A stretch of DNA of 64,000 bases, from positions 139,702 to 203,701 of the forward strand of contig NZ_JACJVQ010000005.1 of NCBI RefSeq assembly GCF_014212135.1, given 5' to 3'. Under the pieces are notes generated by a model that did not search any database, was not told where the DNA came from, and saw only the letters and a list, made by a program, of their open reading frames with translations. This document shows, one piece after another, positions 43,021 through 52,561 of the stretch. The position numbers and the translations under genes were made by a program. Every line of letters starts with the position of its first letter. The first letter of the stretch is position 1. Source of the stretch: Cohnella thailandensis. GTDB taxonomy: Bacteria; Bacillota; Bacilli; Paenibacillales; Paenibacillaceae.

Positions 43021-44121
43021 ATGCAACGCGATAGCCAACATTCGGATAGGCGCCGCAGAACCGGGGTTCTCGGATTGGCGTCATGCTTGCTCCTTGCCGG
43101 CGCTGTGGCCGGCTGCGGGAACGGCGCGGAGGAAGGAGCTGGGGCTTCGCCTTCGGCAGGCTCGGGGGCAGGGCAAGCCGGCAAGGAGGTCACCCTCGTC
43201 ATCGGGGCTTATTCCGTCGCCAAGGACGCGCTGCAGGAGATTCTGCCGCGGTTCGGCGAGGAATGGAAGGAGAAGACCGGCCAGGACGTGAAGTTCCAGG
43301 AATCGTACGAGGCGTCCGGCACCCAGGCGAGAGCGATCGCGGGAGGCTTCGAAGCGGACGTGGCCGTCTTGTCCATGGAAGGCGACATGGACAAGATCAC
43401 GAAGGCCGGCCTGATGGGCTCGGACTGGAAGAACGGGGCGAACGGGGGGATGATTACCCGGTCCATCGTCGTCATGGGGACGAGAGAGGGCAACCCGAAG
43501 GGGATCAAGGACTTCGACGATCTGACGAAGCCGGGAATCAAGGTGCTCTATCCGAATCCGCAGACGTCCGGCGGCGCCCAATGGGACATCAACGCTCTCT
43601 ACGGCGCGGGGCTGATGAAGTCGGAAGAGGAGACGGGATCGAGGGACGAAGCGGCGGCGAAGCGGTTCCTCGTCGACATTCACAAGAATATCGAGTCGAT
43701 GGACAAGAGCGGCCGAGCGTCGATGGCCGCGTTCGAATACGGGGTCGGCGACGTCATCGTCACCTACGAGAACGAGCTGCTGGCGAGAGTCGCGCAAGGC
43801 GTCCATTACGACATCGTGACCCCCAGCCGTACGATTCTGATCGAGAACCCCGCCGCCGTCGTCGACGAGAACGCGGACAAGCACGGAGTTCGCGAAGCGG
43901 CAGACGCGTTCGTGGAGTTCCTGCACGGCGACGTCGCGCAGGAGATCTTCGCCGAGAACGGCTTTCGGCCGGTATCGGAGAACGTCGCGGCGAAGTGGGA
44001 CGACAGCTTCGCCCAGCCGGAGAAGCTGTTCGACATCGGTTATCTCGGCGGCTGGGACGAGGTCCGATCGAAGCTGTATTCCGATCGCGGGATTTGGTAT
44101 CAGGTGTTGGCGGGGCAATAG
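43021..44121 (+). CDS. Sulfate-binding lipoprotein (Sbp/CysP-like)
   Basis: 366 residues. The signal peptide ends in a lipobox (AVAGC, Cys ~36) and is followed by a Gly/Ala/Ser linker. The mature part carries VTLVIGAYSVAKDALQEILP, QESYEASGTQARAIAGGFEA, NGANGGMITRSIVVMGTREG and VLYPNPQTSGGAQWDINALY, typical for sulfate/thiosulfate-binding proteins of the CysP/Sbp family. It delivers substrate to CysTW. Placement last in the operon, after a hairpin, is unusual; Sbp often comes first. Confidence 0.92.
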   Translation: MQRDSQHSDRRRRTGVLGLASCLLLAGAVAGCGNGAEEGAGASPSAGSGAGQAGKEVTLVIGAYSVAKDALQEILPRFGEEWKEKTGQDVKFQESYEASGTQARAIAGGFEADVAVLSMEGDMDKITKAGLMGSDWKNGANGGMITRSIVVMGTREGNPKGIKDFDDLTKPGIKVLYPNPQTSGGAQWDINALYGAGLMKSEEETGSRDEAAAKRFLVDIHKNIESMDKSGRASMAAFEYGVGDVIVTYENELLARVAQGVHYDIVTPSRTILIENPAAVVDENADKHGVREAADAFVEFLHGDVAQEIFAENGFRPVSENVAAKWDDSFAQPEKLFDIGYLGGWDEVRSKLYSDRGIWYQVLAGQ

Positions 44122-44208
44122 GGGAGCGGATATTTCTCTCCGGCCCTCGGCTTGGCGTCGTTTAGGCATTCCAATAGCGGTCCGCGTGTATCCGCGACCT
44201 TTCCTGTG

Positions 44209-44230
44209 GTATACTGTTTACGAGATATAC
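44209..44230. promoter_or_regulatory. Candidate TetR operator upstream of its own gene
   Basis: GTATA (44209-44213) and TATAC (44226-44230) frame the core ATACTGTTTA, covering a TATACT -10-like box. The core is shared with the palindrome before the ABC exporter at 46851-46874. Confidence 0.5.
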
Positions 44231-44283
44231 ACTTTCGTGAACGGTCTTACAGGGACGGCGAAGATAAACGGAGGACCGCTTTT

Positions 44284-45075
44284 ATGTCGAACACAGAGAA
44301 ACCGGATTTGGAGCATGAAGCCTTGCAGAGCCTTCCGAACGGAGTGCTGCTCAGCTGGGGGAAGGTCAAACAGCCGAAAAGAGGGCCGAAGGGCGAGCTG
44401 AGCATTCCCCAGATCGTCGAAGCGGCCGTGAAGATAGCCGATCGGGACGGACTCGCCGCGGTCTCCATGAACCGGGTGGCGCAGTCGCTCGGGTTCACGA
44501 CGATGTCTCTCTATCGTTATATAACGAGCAAAGAGGATTTGCTCGTTCTAATGCAGGATGCCGTTTGCGCCGTCGAGCCTCCCGCGGAGCGTCCGGAATC
44601 GCAGTGGCGCGAGGAGATGAAGGATTACGTTTGGCTGTCTTTACAAATGATACGCAAACATCCGTGGTATGTCGATGTTCCCATCACGGGCGTTCCGGTA
44701 ACTCCGAACAATCTGCTGTTCGTCGATTGGGGAATACGGACGATGCGAAATCTCGAGCTTAACGATTATGAGAAAATCTCTTTTGTTCTGCTGCTTAGCG
44801 GATATGCGAGACATTACGGCATCCTATTGCGGGATATGGACCGGGCGATCGGAAACGGAGCCACCGAGGATTCGTTCAGCGGAAGAGGCTACACGGAAGC
44901 GCTGAAGCATCTGGTACGTCAAGAGGATTACCCGAATCTGTACCCGATGGTTCAATCCGGGGTCTACACCGAAGAAGGCGGGGAGCCGAATCCGATCGGA
45001 GACGACCTCGAATTCGGCTTGAACCGGATTCTGGACGGCATCGAGATGTACGTTGAGAGCAAGAAAGGGAAATAA
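44284..45075 (+). CDS. TetR-family transcriptional regulator
   Basis: 263 residues. An N-terminal HTH (~residues 38-85: SIPQIVEAAVKIADRDGLAA, VSMNRVAQSLGFTTMSLYRY, TSKEDLLVLM) and a TetR_C-like ligand-binding domain with tryptophans (WYVDVPITGVPVTPNNLLFV). ATG 44284 after ACGGAGGA; the longer frame from 44152 has no site. It converges on an ABC drug exporter, and operator-like sequences are common to both promoters, suggesting it represses the exporter and itself until a drug binds (inference). Confidence 0.85.
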   Translation: MSNTEKPDLEHEALQSLPNGVLLSWGKVKQPKRGPKGELSIPQIVEAAVKIADRDGLAAVSMNRVAQSLGFTTMSLYRYITSKEDLLVLMQDAVCAVEPPAERPESQWREEMKDYVWLSLQMIRKHPWYVDVPITGVPVTPNNLLFVDWGIRTMRNLELNDYEKISFVLLLSGYARHYGILLRDMDRAIGNGATEDSFSGRGYTEALKHLVRQEDYPNLYPMVQSGVYTEEGGEPNPIGDDLEFGLNRILDGIEMYVESKKGK

Positions 45076-45107
45076 CGATAGGCGGAACGTACAGACCCAT
45101 GAAAGAT

Positions 45108-45139
45108 AGGCGGCTTCGGGAGGGATCCCGGAGCCGCCT
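45108..45139. terminator. Bidirectional terminator between tetR-type gene and exporter
   Basis: GGCGGCT-t-CGGG pairs with CCCG-g-AGCCGCC around AGGGAT. Convergent genes on both sides. Confidence 0.8.
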
Positions 45140-45167
45140 TATTACGTCTATGATTCATGGCCGCCTT

Positions 45168-45950
45168 CTATCTTCTCCCCGCCAAACGCCGGAAGGAGCG
45201 GACGCTCCAGGCGAACGCGACGGCGAGGATGAGCAGGCACCAGCCGACCGCTATCCAAGCGTCGTTCCCGATCGGAGTGCCGGTCAGCAGTCCCCGGATC
45301 GTCTCGATGATCGGGGTGATCGGCTGATGGTTCGCGACTCCGTGAAGCCAGCTCGGCATCGTCTCGGTCGGGACGAACGCGCTGGACAGATACGGCAGGA
45401 ACAGAAGGATGAATCCATATCCGGACGCCGCCGCCGGGCTGCTCGCGACGAGACCGATGCCGGCGAACAGCCAGGTCAACGCGAGAATGAAGAGGGCGAT
45501 AATGGCAAGCGCGAAGATCCAATCCATGAGGCCGGCCGACGGACGGAAGCCGACGAGCATCGCGACGAGAATAACGATTCCGGTCGCGAGCAGATTGCGG
45601 GCGAGGCTGGAGACGATATGGCCGATGACGACGCCGTGGCTCGCGATCGGCATCGTCCGGAAGCGGTCGATGATGCCGCCCGTCATGTCTTGGTTCACGT
45701 CCACGGCCGTGCTGGCCGAGCCGTAGCCGGCGGTCAGAAGGATAATTCCCGGCACGACGTAGTTCACGTAATCGCCGGTGGGGTCGATCGCTCCGCCGAA
45801 AATGTAAGTAAACATCAGCATCAACATAATCGGAAGCACGATTGCCATGATCAGGGCATCGACGTTGCGAAGGCTATGGCGCATGCTCCGGCCGATGAAC
45901 ACCGATTGGCTCGTGAACACGGATACGGAACCGGATAGTGAATTTCTCAT
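45168..45950 (-). CDS. ABC-2 type drug exporter permease (DrrB-like)
   Basis: 260 residues, six transmembrane segments; the ABC-2 signature is seen in VPGIILLTAGYGSASTAVDV, DMTGGIIDRFRTMPIASHGV and FVPTETMPSWLHGVANHQPI. It forms the membrane channel for the ATPase encoded directly upstream (TAATG overlap). DrrAB-type exporters give resistance to anthracycline-like or other hydrophobic drugs; the substrate here is unknown. Confidence 0.9.
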   Translation of the reverse strand: MRNSLSGSVSVFTSQSVFIGRSMRHSLRNVDALIMAIVLPIMLMLMFTYIFGGAIDPTGDYVNYVVPGIILLTAGYGSASTAVDVNQDMTGGIIDRFRTMPIASHGVVIGHIVSSLARNLLATGIVILVAMLVGFRPSAGLMDWIFALAIIALFILALTWLFAGIGLVASSPAAASGYGFILLFLPYLSSAFVPTETMPSWLHGVANHQPITPIIETIRGLLTGTPIGNDAWIAVGWCLLILAVAFAWSVRSFRRLAGRR

Positions 45951-46834
45951 TAGGCAATCTCCTCCTTAGGTTTAGCCGTCAAGGAGACGAACACGTCGTC
46001 CATGCTCGGCTTGCGGATCGCGATTCGCGTATCCGACGGATAGCGGGCGGACAGCTCGTTGATGATCCGGCTCACGTCCCGTACGCTGCCGTCGATCGGA
46101 ATCGATTCCAGCACGACATCCCCCGTCCCCCGAACCTCCAGCACTTCTCCGCCGACCCGGGCTTTCAATTCCTCCGGAGTGCCGTCCGCGACGACCCGGC
46201 CTTCGGAGATCACGGCGATGCGATCGGCCAACTGGTCGGCTTCCTCCAAGTATTGCGTCGTAAGAAAAATCGTGATCCCCTGCTGCTTAAGCTCCAGAAT
46301 CATGTCCCACAGCGTGCGGCGGCTCACCGTATCGAGTCCCGTCGTCGGCTCGTCGAGGAACAGGATCGGACGGTCCGCGACCAAGCTGTTGGCAAGGTCG
46401 AGCCGGCGCCGCATTCCGCCCGAGAACGTCTTCACCTTCTTCTTGGCGGAGTCCGCGAGATCGAAGCGCCGGAGAAGCTCGGCTGCGCGGCTGCGCGATT
46501 CGGAGGCAGACAGTCCCGAGAGCCGAGAGATCATCCGAAGATTCTCTTCCGCCGTCAGCACCTCGTCCACCGCGGCGAACTGTCCGGTCAGGCTGATCGA
46601 ACGCTTGACTTCCTTCTTCTCTTTGACGACATCGTGTCCGGCGACCTTGACGATCCCTGCGTCCGGAACGACCAGGGTGGTCAAGAGGTTGATCAGCGTC
46701 GTCTTGCCCGCGCCGTTCGGCCCGAGAAGCGCGAAGACCGTTCCCGTCTCTACGTTCAGGTCGATTCCGTCCAGTACGACCTGTCGGCCGAAGGTTTTGC
46801 GCAGTCCTTGGATTTCGATTGCCAGTTTTGACAT
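45950..46834 (-). CDS. ABC exporter ATPase (DrrA-like)
   Basis: 294 residues. Walker A ALLGPNGAGKTTLINLL, signature TFSGGMRRRLDLANSLV, Walker B PILFLDEPTTGLDTVSRRTL, and the DrrA-type C-terminal domain with SMDDVFVSLTAK. ATG 46834 has AAGGGAG at 6 nt; the longer upstream reading frame contains the promoter and is not used. First gene of a two-gene operon, opposite to the TetR gene. Confidence 0.93.
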   Translation of the reverse strand: MSKLAIEIQGLRKTFGRQVVLDGIDLNVETGTVFALLGPNGAGKTTLINLLTTLVVPDAGIVKVAGHDVVKEKKEVKRSISLTGQFAAVDEVLTAEENLRMISRLSGLSASESRSRAAELLRRFDLADSAKKKVKTFSGGMRRRLDLANSLVADRPILFLDEPTTGLDTVSRRTLWDMILELKQQGITIFLTTQYLEEADQLADRIAVISEGRVVADGTPEELKARVGGEVLEVRGTGDVVLESIPIDGSVRDVSRIINELSARYPSDTRIAIRKPSMDDVFVSLTAKPKEEIA

Positions 46835-46850
46835 CTCAATCTCCCTTTCT

Positions 46851-46874
46851 AATAGTGTATTGTATAAACAATAT
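46851..46874. promoter_or_regulatory. Candidate TetR operator at the exporter promoter
   Basis: TATTGT-ATAA-ACAATA (46858-46873) is a perfect inverted repeat. Read on the minus strand it is ATATTGTTTATACAATAC, containing ATATTGTTTA, close to ATACTGTTTA before the TetR gene. Confidence 0.55.
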
Positions 46875-47069
46875 ATAACGTACACAGTAAAATGGCAACA
46901 TCTGTTTTTTTGGCTGCCGTTTTTTTTCATCCGACTTTCTGTTGCGATTTCTGTAATCGGTTTCAATTCCTATCTTTTTTTCCGTTCCGCCTAAAGTTGC
47001 GTCCTTATATGGGGTTGCGGCTTCTTTTTATAATACGGAGGCAGCAAGAAAAGAAGGAGGAGAGAACCG

Positions 47070-47990
47070 TTGCTCAAGCCGGGAATTTACCGCAAGCTGG
47101 TCCGTCAGCGTTATTTGCTCGCGATGTGCCTTCCGTTCGTTGCGTGGGTGCTCATTTTTTCCTATACGCCTTTGTTCGGCTGGATCATGGCGTTCAAGGA
47201 CTACAAGCCGGCGATCGGCATTCTGCAATCGGAATGGACCGGGTTCCGATTCTTTAAGGAGTTTCTCGTCGATCCGAGGTTTTACGAGATTGTCAGAAAT
47301 ACGTTCGTCATGGGGATTCTGAACGTCGTCTTCGGCACGGCGTGCGCGATCCTGCTGGCTCTCATGCTGAACGAAGTGAGGAACAAGTTCTTTAAGCGAA
47401 GCATCCAGACGATCTCCTATCTCCCTCACTTCGTCTCCTGGGTCATCGTCTCCAACATTTTCTACACGGTATTGTCCACGGACGGAGGCGTCGTCAACAA
47501 TCTGCTTCTGTGGGTCGGCCTCATCGACGAGCCGATCAACTGGATGGCGCAGGGCAAGCTGTTCTGGGTCATCGTCACGGTCGGCCAGGTATGGAAGGAA
47601 GCCGGCTGGACCGCGATCATCTACTTCGCGGCGATGACGTCCATCGACAAAACCCTTTACGAAGCCGGCGAAGTGGACGGATTGGGGCGAATCGGCAAGA
47701 TACGCTACATTACTCTTCCGGGCATTATGCCGACGATCGCCATTCTCACGGTTCTCAATATCGGCAATCTGTTCAACGCGTCGGGCTTCGATCCCAGCTA
47801 CCTGCTAGGCAATAACATGACGCTGACTTATTCCGATAATCTGGCCGTTTATACGTACCGCTACGGTCTGCAAATGTCCCGATTCTCCATGAGCGCAGCG
47901 CTCGGCATTTTCAACTCGGTCATTTGTTTGATTCTGCTCTTCTCGGCGAACAAGCTATCCGGGAAATTCATCGAAGGCAAAGCCATATAG
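47070..47990 (+). CDS. Carbohydrate ABC permease (LplB-type)
   Basis: 306 residues, six membrane segments, EAA loop TLYEAGEVDGLGRIGKIRYI (~residues 198-218); matches the LplB/YteP family (LPFVAWVLIFSYTPLFGWIM, FVSWVIVSNIFYTVLSTDGG, NNMTLTYSDNLAVYTYRYGL). TTG start after AAGGAGGAGAG. These permeases import plant oligosaccharides in the CUT1 group. A TATAAT box at 47029-47034 is a probable promoter element though its -35 is poor. Confidence 0.92.
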   Translation: MLKPGIYRKLVRQRYLLAMCLPFVAWVLIFSYTPLFGWIMAFKDYKPAIGILQSEWTGFRFFKEFLVDPRFYEIVRNTFVMGILNVVFGTACAILLALMLNEVRNKFFKRSIQTISYLPHFVSWVIVSNIFYTVLSTDGGVVNNLLLWVGLIDEPINWMAQGKLFWVIVTVGQVWKEAGWTAIIYFAAMTSIDKTLYEAGEVDGLGRIGKIRYITLPGIMPTIAILTVLNIGNLFNASGFDPSYLLGNNMTLTYSDNLAVYTYRYGLQMSRFSMSAALGIFNSVICLILLFSANKLSGKFIEGKAI

Positions 47991-48001
47991 AGGAGGCTCT
48001 A

Positions 48002-48904
48002 ATGATCAATCGAATCCGAAGAAACAAAGGAGACCGGGTATTTGACGGCATCAACGCGCTTCTTCTCTTGATCGTCGGCGTCGTTACTTTGTATCCGTTC
48101 TGGAACATTCTCGTGCTCTCCTTCAACAATGCGCTCGATACGCTTCGCGGAGGCGTCTATCTGTGGCCGAGAAGCTTCACGCTCGATAACTTCAAGATGA
48201 TCTTCGATCTCCCGCAGCTGGCGACAGCGTTCGGCAATTCGTTCCTGCGGACGATTATCGGATCGCTTTTGTCCGTCGGAAGCACGGCGATGCTCGCCTA
48301 TGTCATTAGCCGAAGGGATTTCCTGTTCCAAAAGTTGTTGCAGCGTCTCTTCGTCATCACGATGTATGTAAGCGGCGGGTTGATCCCGATCTACTTCGTC
48401 ATCAAGGGGCTCGGATTGCTCGACAACTTCCTGGTCTACCTGATACCGATGCTGCTGCAGCCGTTTTACCTGTTGATCGCCCGCAGCTACATGGACGGCC
48501 TTCCCGCGAGCCTGCAGGAGTCCGCTCAGATCGACGGCGCCAACGACTTTATCATTTTCGCGAAAATCATTTTCCCTTTGTCGATGCCGATCATCGCGAC
48601 GATCCTGCTGTTCGTGGCGGTCGACCAGTGGAACGCGTGGTTCGATACGTTCATTTATACGGCCAACGAGAAGCTGACGACCTTGCAATACGAGCTGGTC
48701 AAGATTCTCTCCCAGTCGACGGCGAGCGTGAAGAACGACGCGGATCTGAGAAACAAGCTGGCGGGAGGCGCGGGAGTCGTGTCTACGCCTCAATCCATCC
48801 GCATGGCGATTACCATCGTCGCTACGATCCCCATCGTCGTCGTTTACCCGTTCGTTCAGAAATATTTCGTTCACGGAATGACGCTGGGCGCGGTCAAGGG
48901 GTAA
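48002..48904 (+). CDS. Carbohydrate ABC permease (LplC/YtcP-type)
   Basis: 300 residues from ATG 48002 after AGAGGAGG. N-terminal INRIRRNKGDRVFDGINALL, LVLSFNNALDTLRGGVYLWP, EAA loop PASLQESAQIDGANDFIIFA and the family end KYFVHGMTLGAVKG identify the LplC type. Forms the channel with the preceding LplB-like gene product, 11 bases upstream. Confidence 0.93.
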   Translation: MINRIRRNKGDRVFDGINALLLLIVGVVTLYPFWNILVLSFNNALDTLRGGVYLWPRSFTLDNFKMIFDLPQLATAFGNSFLRTIIGSLLSVGSTAMLAYVISRRDFLFQKLLQRLFVITMYVSGGLIPIYFVIKGLGLLDNFLVYLIPMLLQPFYLLIARSYMDGLPASLQESAQIDGANDFIIFAKIIFPLSMPIIATILLFVAVDQWNAWFDTFIYTANEKLTTLQYELVKILSQSTASVKNDADLRNKLAGGAGVVSTPQSIRMAITIVATIPIVVVYPFVQKYFVHGMTLGAVKG

Positions 48905-48994
48905 CCCTTGACATGGCGCCGAGCTACAGGGACCGGATATTAAAGATCGGGCAACTGATCTATAATATAATTTACTAGAAGGAGCGAGACATCT

Positions 48995-50686
48995 ATGCAT
49001 AGGGGCAAGAAGAGAAAGATTGCCGGCGTCCTGGCACTGTCGTTAATGACGGCCGTCTTCACGGCCTGCTCGAACGGCGGGGGCAATGGCGAGGCCGGTT
49101 CAACCTCGAAGGGCGCAAATGAAAGCGCTGCCTCCAAGCCAACCCATCTGAGCATGTTTACCTTCACCGAGGAAGTGCAGTCCAGCCTGACCGATTCGCC
49201 GGTATGGAAGAAGCTGATGGAGAAAACGAACGTCGATATCGACCTTCAGACCATCTCCGGTGCCGGCGCTGACGAGAAGAGGAGCGTCATGATCGCAAGC
49301 GGCGAATATCCGGATATCCTGGACCGCATAGACGAGCGGTTCATCGACGCCGGAGCGCTCATTCCGCTGGACGATCTGATCGAGGAGTACGGACCCAACA
49401 TCAAGAAAGCATGGGGAGACTCCCTGAACAAGCTGCGCAATCCGAAGGACAACAAGATCTACTTCCTGCCTTCGCCGAAGAACCGTCCGGAGGAGATCGT
49501 CGAGCCCGGAGGCACGCTTCTCGTTCAGTACGACGTGCTGGAGAAGACCGGCTATCCGAAGCTGAAGACGTTGGACGACGTCTATAATATGCTTAAGCAA
49601 TACACGGCGGAGAACAAGCAGATCGACGGCAAGCCGTTTATTCCATGGGGCTTGTGGGCCGATTCTTGGGGCTATAACCAGACGGTGAACAATCCGGCGC
49701 TATGGGCTTACGGCTTCACGGACGATTCGGACGCTTATGTCGATCAGAAGACGTTCGACGTCACTTATTTCAATACGACCGATTCCTTCAAGAACTACTT
49801 GAAATTCCTCAATAAGCTTTATAAGGGCGGGTTGCTCGACAAGAACGGCTTTATCACGAAATACGACGAGTTCAACTCCCAGGTAGCCAGCGGCCGCGTG
49901 CTCGCCATGATCTACAACGCGGGCCTGATCAGCGAAGACGAAGCGGCGCTGCGCCAAGCCGGCATGCCGGAACGCGCTTATGCCCGTTTCCCGATCGTCG
50001 CGGAAGAAGGCATCCAGGACAGAAGCCAGGTGTACAGCGAGTCTTACGATACGGGCATGGGTATCACGATCAAGGCCAAGGATCCGGTAGCGGCGATCAA
50101 GTTCATGGATTACCTCTTGAGCGAAGAAGGCAACGTGCTGCTGAACTGGGGGATCGAAGGGGTCCATTACGACATCGTGGACGGCAAGCGCGTGCAGAAG
50201 CCGGAAGTCACGAAGGAGTGGAACTCCGATCCCGCATACCGATGGCAGCAAGGGGTGAACTCTCTGACCTGGTGGCCCCAGTACAACGGCGCCATCAAGC
50301 TGGATGACGGCGATTACGCTTCTCCGTTCAATACCGATGCGATCTATGCTTCCTACGATGACCAGACCAAGAAGGTGCTGCAGCAATACGGGGTCAAATA
50401 TTGGGGGCAATTGTTCGATACGACCGGGACGAGAACGCCTTACGGCTTCGCGTGGACGATTCCGATCGAGTCAGGCTCCAAGGCGGAGCTGGCAAGCGCG
50501 AAAGCGAATGAGCTTCGCCATATCATGGTAGGGGATATCGTGATGTCGGGCGATGACGCCACCTTCGACGCCAAATGGAACGACTTCGTCGACAAGCTGC
50601 GCAACGAGAGCAAGATCGGCGATTGGGAGAAGGCGATGTCCGAAGCGATTCAAACCCGGCTTAAGCTGTGGGGAGTAACGCAATAA
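48995..50686 (+). CDS. Carbohydrate-binding lipoprotein (LplA type)
   Basis: 563 residues. Lipobox VFTAC (Cys ~26), Gly/Ser linker, then THLSMFTFTEEVQSSLTDSP, DLQTISGAGADEKRSVMIAS, GEYPDILDRIDERFIDAGAL, LPSPKNRPEEIVEPGGTLLV. Long LplA-like solute-binding proteins serve LplB/C permeases. It probably binds the substrate of the GH5 enzyme encoded at the end of the operon. No ATPase gene here, so MsmX-like sharing is likely. Confidence 0.9.
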   Translation: MHRGKKRKIAGVLALSLMTAVFTACSNGGGNGEAGSTSKGANESAASKPTHLSMFTFTEEVQSSLTDSPVWKKLMEKTNVDIDLQTISGAGADEKRSVMIASGEYPDILDRIDERFIDAGALIPLDDLIEEYGPNIKKAWGDSLNKLRNPKDNKIYFLPSPKNRPEEIVEPGGTLLVQYDVLEKTGYPKLKTLDDVYNMLKQYTAENKQIDGKPFIPWGLWADSWGYNQTVNNPALWAYGFTDDSDAYVDQKTFDVTYFNTTDSFKNYLKFLNKLYKGGLLDKNGFITKYDEFNSQVASGRVLAMIYNAGLISEDEAALRQAGMPERAYARFPIVAEEGIQDRSQVYSESYDTGMGITIKAKDPVAAIKFMDYLLSEEGNVLLNWGIEGVHYDIVDGKRVQKPEVTKEWNSDPAYRWQQGVNSLTWWPQYNGAIKLDDGDYASPFNTDAIYASYDDQTKKVLQQYGVKYWGQLFDTTGTRTPYGFAWTIPIESGSKAELASAKANELRHIMVGDIVMSGDDATFDAKWNDFVDKLRNESKIGDWEKAMSEAIQTRLKLWGVTQ

Positions 50687-50725
50687 CCAGGATTTCTACA
50701 TCTAAGAATTAGCGGAGGTATGAAC

Positions 50726-52561
50726 ATGAAGAAGCTTGGAGCGATGATGGCGCGATGGAGTCCGATACGGCTTCGCACGTTGCGTTCCAAGCTTCTTCTG
50801 ACTTACTTGGCCGCGATCGCCATTCCGCTGCTCACTCTCGGAATCTATTCGATGAGGCTGCTGGACTCTTCTCTTAAGGAACAATCGATATCCGTAGAGA
50901 AGCAGGACCTGCTGCAAATCATGGAGAACGCGAAATCCTCCTTGAATTCATTCGTATCCTTATCCAGCGATATCAGCTACGATCCGAAGATCTGGAGATA
51001 CTTCTATTCCGATTATGACGAGCCGGGCGAGAGCATGGAAGGCTATTACACCCTGATTCGGCCGCTGTTCGCGCGATACCTGACGCTCAGGCCGGAGATC
51101 AGGAAGATTACGATTTACACCAAGAACGACACGCTGCTTTATAACCGTTTCGAGATCGCGCCCGTCGAGCCGGGAACCTATGAAGCTAAGCTTTATGACG
51201 AAACGTTGGCTAGCCGCAAGGTGCTGTGGAAGCTGCGGGAGGATTCCGATTCCGGCGAGAAGCTCGTTACGCTGTCGCGGATGCTCAACCTGAACAACGT
51301 CGTCGTCGGCATGGTCGTTCTCTACATCGACGAGAATCAATTGTACGGCAATATCCGAGGGCAAACGGAAGGCGGCGAGGCGTATCTTCTCGGGCCCGAC
51401 GGAGCCGTTCTCAGTTCGACGGACCGAACGGCTCTGGGCCAACCTTACGGCGGAACGGAGCTGGACGTCCGGACGGAAGGACAAGGCCTCCTCTCGAAGG
51501 AGATCGAGCGCGACGGGAGCGAAGAACGGCTGACCGGCATCCCCTTCGCCTTATCTCAATTCCCGAACGAACAGTGGGCTCTCGTCAAGACGGTGCCTCA
51601 GAAGACGATCCTTGCGGTGACCCGGCAGTCGAAGATCTACCAGCTTGGCGCGTTCGCTCTATTGGTCGTGCTGCTCTGCCTCATTTCCGTCACCATGTCC
51701 GGAAGCATCACCCGAAGAATCAAGGAGCTTGTCATCAAGATGAGAAAAGTAGAGCGGGGAGACTTCGACGTCGCGGTCAGCTTCGGAGGGCAGGATGAAG
51801 TCTCCTACATGGGCAATACGTTCAACGCGATGGCCGCGAAGCTCAACACTCTCGTGGGGCAGGTCTATGAGATGCAGCTGACCCAGAAGGATATGGAGCT
51901 CAAGAACAGAGAATCCGAATTGAAATGGCTTCAGAGCCAGATCAACCCGCATTTTCTCTTCAACACGTTGGACGCGGTACTCTACGGCATCCGCAACGAT
52001 AAAGAGGAGACGGCCAAGATCGTGGAATTCTTGGCGAACAGCTTCAGGCGAAGCATCCAGTGGACGGAGGATCTCGTCTCTCTGGAGGAGGAGCTGAAGT
52101 TCATCAAGGAATATTTGGCCATTCAACGCTTCCGGATGCCGGACAAGTTCGCTTGGCAAGCGGAGGTGCCGGCGGAGGCGCTGTCTCTTAAGCTCCCGAA
52201 GATGCTTCTTCAGCCGCTGGTAGAGAACGCGGTGCATCACGGTCTCTCTCTAAAGAAGGAAGGCGGCAGTCTTCTTCTTAAAGTGGAGGAGCAGGATAAG
52301 GGAACGGGCAGGGAGATCGTCATTCGGATCCGGGATGACGGCGTGGGCATCGAAGAATGGCGGCTGGAGGAGATTCGCGAAATTCTGCATGGTCATGAAG
52401 CAGGTGAGACGGATCGTCATATCGGTTTAAAAAACGTGTACGATCGGATTCGGCTGTATTACGGAGATCAAGGACACTTGGAGATAAACAGCGTTTACGG
52501 CGAGGGGACGGAGATCGAAGTTCGAATTCCGGTGCTCGAAGAGGAGGATTCCGATGTTTAA
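50726..52561 (+). CDS. YesM-type sensor histidine kinase
   Basis: 611 residues. Transmembrane segments at ~residues 18-40 and ~300-320 flank an extracellular sensor (dCache-like). HAMP (~323-375, ITRRIKELVIKMRKVERGDF), then the His_kinase domain with phospho-acceptor His409 in QINPHFLFNTLDAV, N box PLVENAVHHGL and G box IRIRDDGVGIE. ATG 50726 is 6 nt from GCGGAGGT; the earlier ATG 50720 is too near. It is the partner of the response regulator whose start overlaps its stop. Confidence 0.93.
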   Translation: MKKLGAMMARWSPIRLRTLRSKLLLTYLAAIAIPLLTLGIYSMRLLDSSLKEQSISVEKQDLLQIMENAKSSLNSFVSLSSDISYDPKIWRYFYSDYDEPGESMEGYYTLIRPLFARYLTLRPEIRKITIYTKNDTLLYNRFEIAPVEPGTYEAKLYDETLASRKVLWKLREDSDSGEKLVTLSRMLNLNNVVVGMVVLYIDENQLYGNIRGQTEGGEAYLLGPDGAVLSSTDRTALGQPYGGTELDVRTEGQGLLSKEIERDGSEERLTGIPFALSQFPNEQWALVKTVPQKTILAVTRQSKIYQLGAFALLVVLLCLISVTMSGSITRRIKELVIKMRKVERGDFDVAVSFGGQDEVSYMGNTFNAMAAKLNTLVGQVYEMQLTQKDMELKNRESELKWLQSQINPHFLFNTLDAVLYGIRNDKEETAKIVEFLANSFRRSIQWTEDLVSLEEELKFIKEYLAIQRFRMPDKFAWQAEVPAEALSLKLPKMLLQPLVENAVHHGLSLKKEGGSLLLKVEEQDKGTGREIVIRIRDDGVGIEEWRLEEIREILHGHEAGETDRHIGLKNVYDRIRLYYGDQGHLEINSVYGEGTEIEVRIPVLEEEDSDV

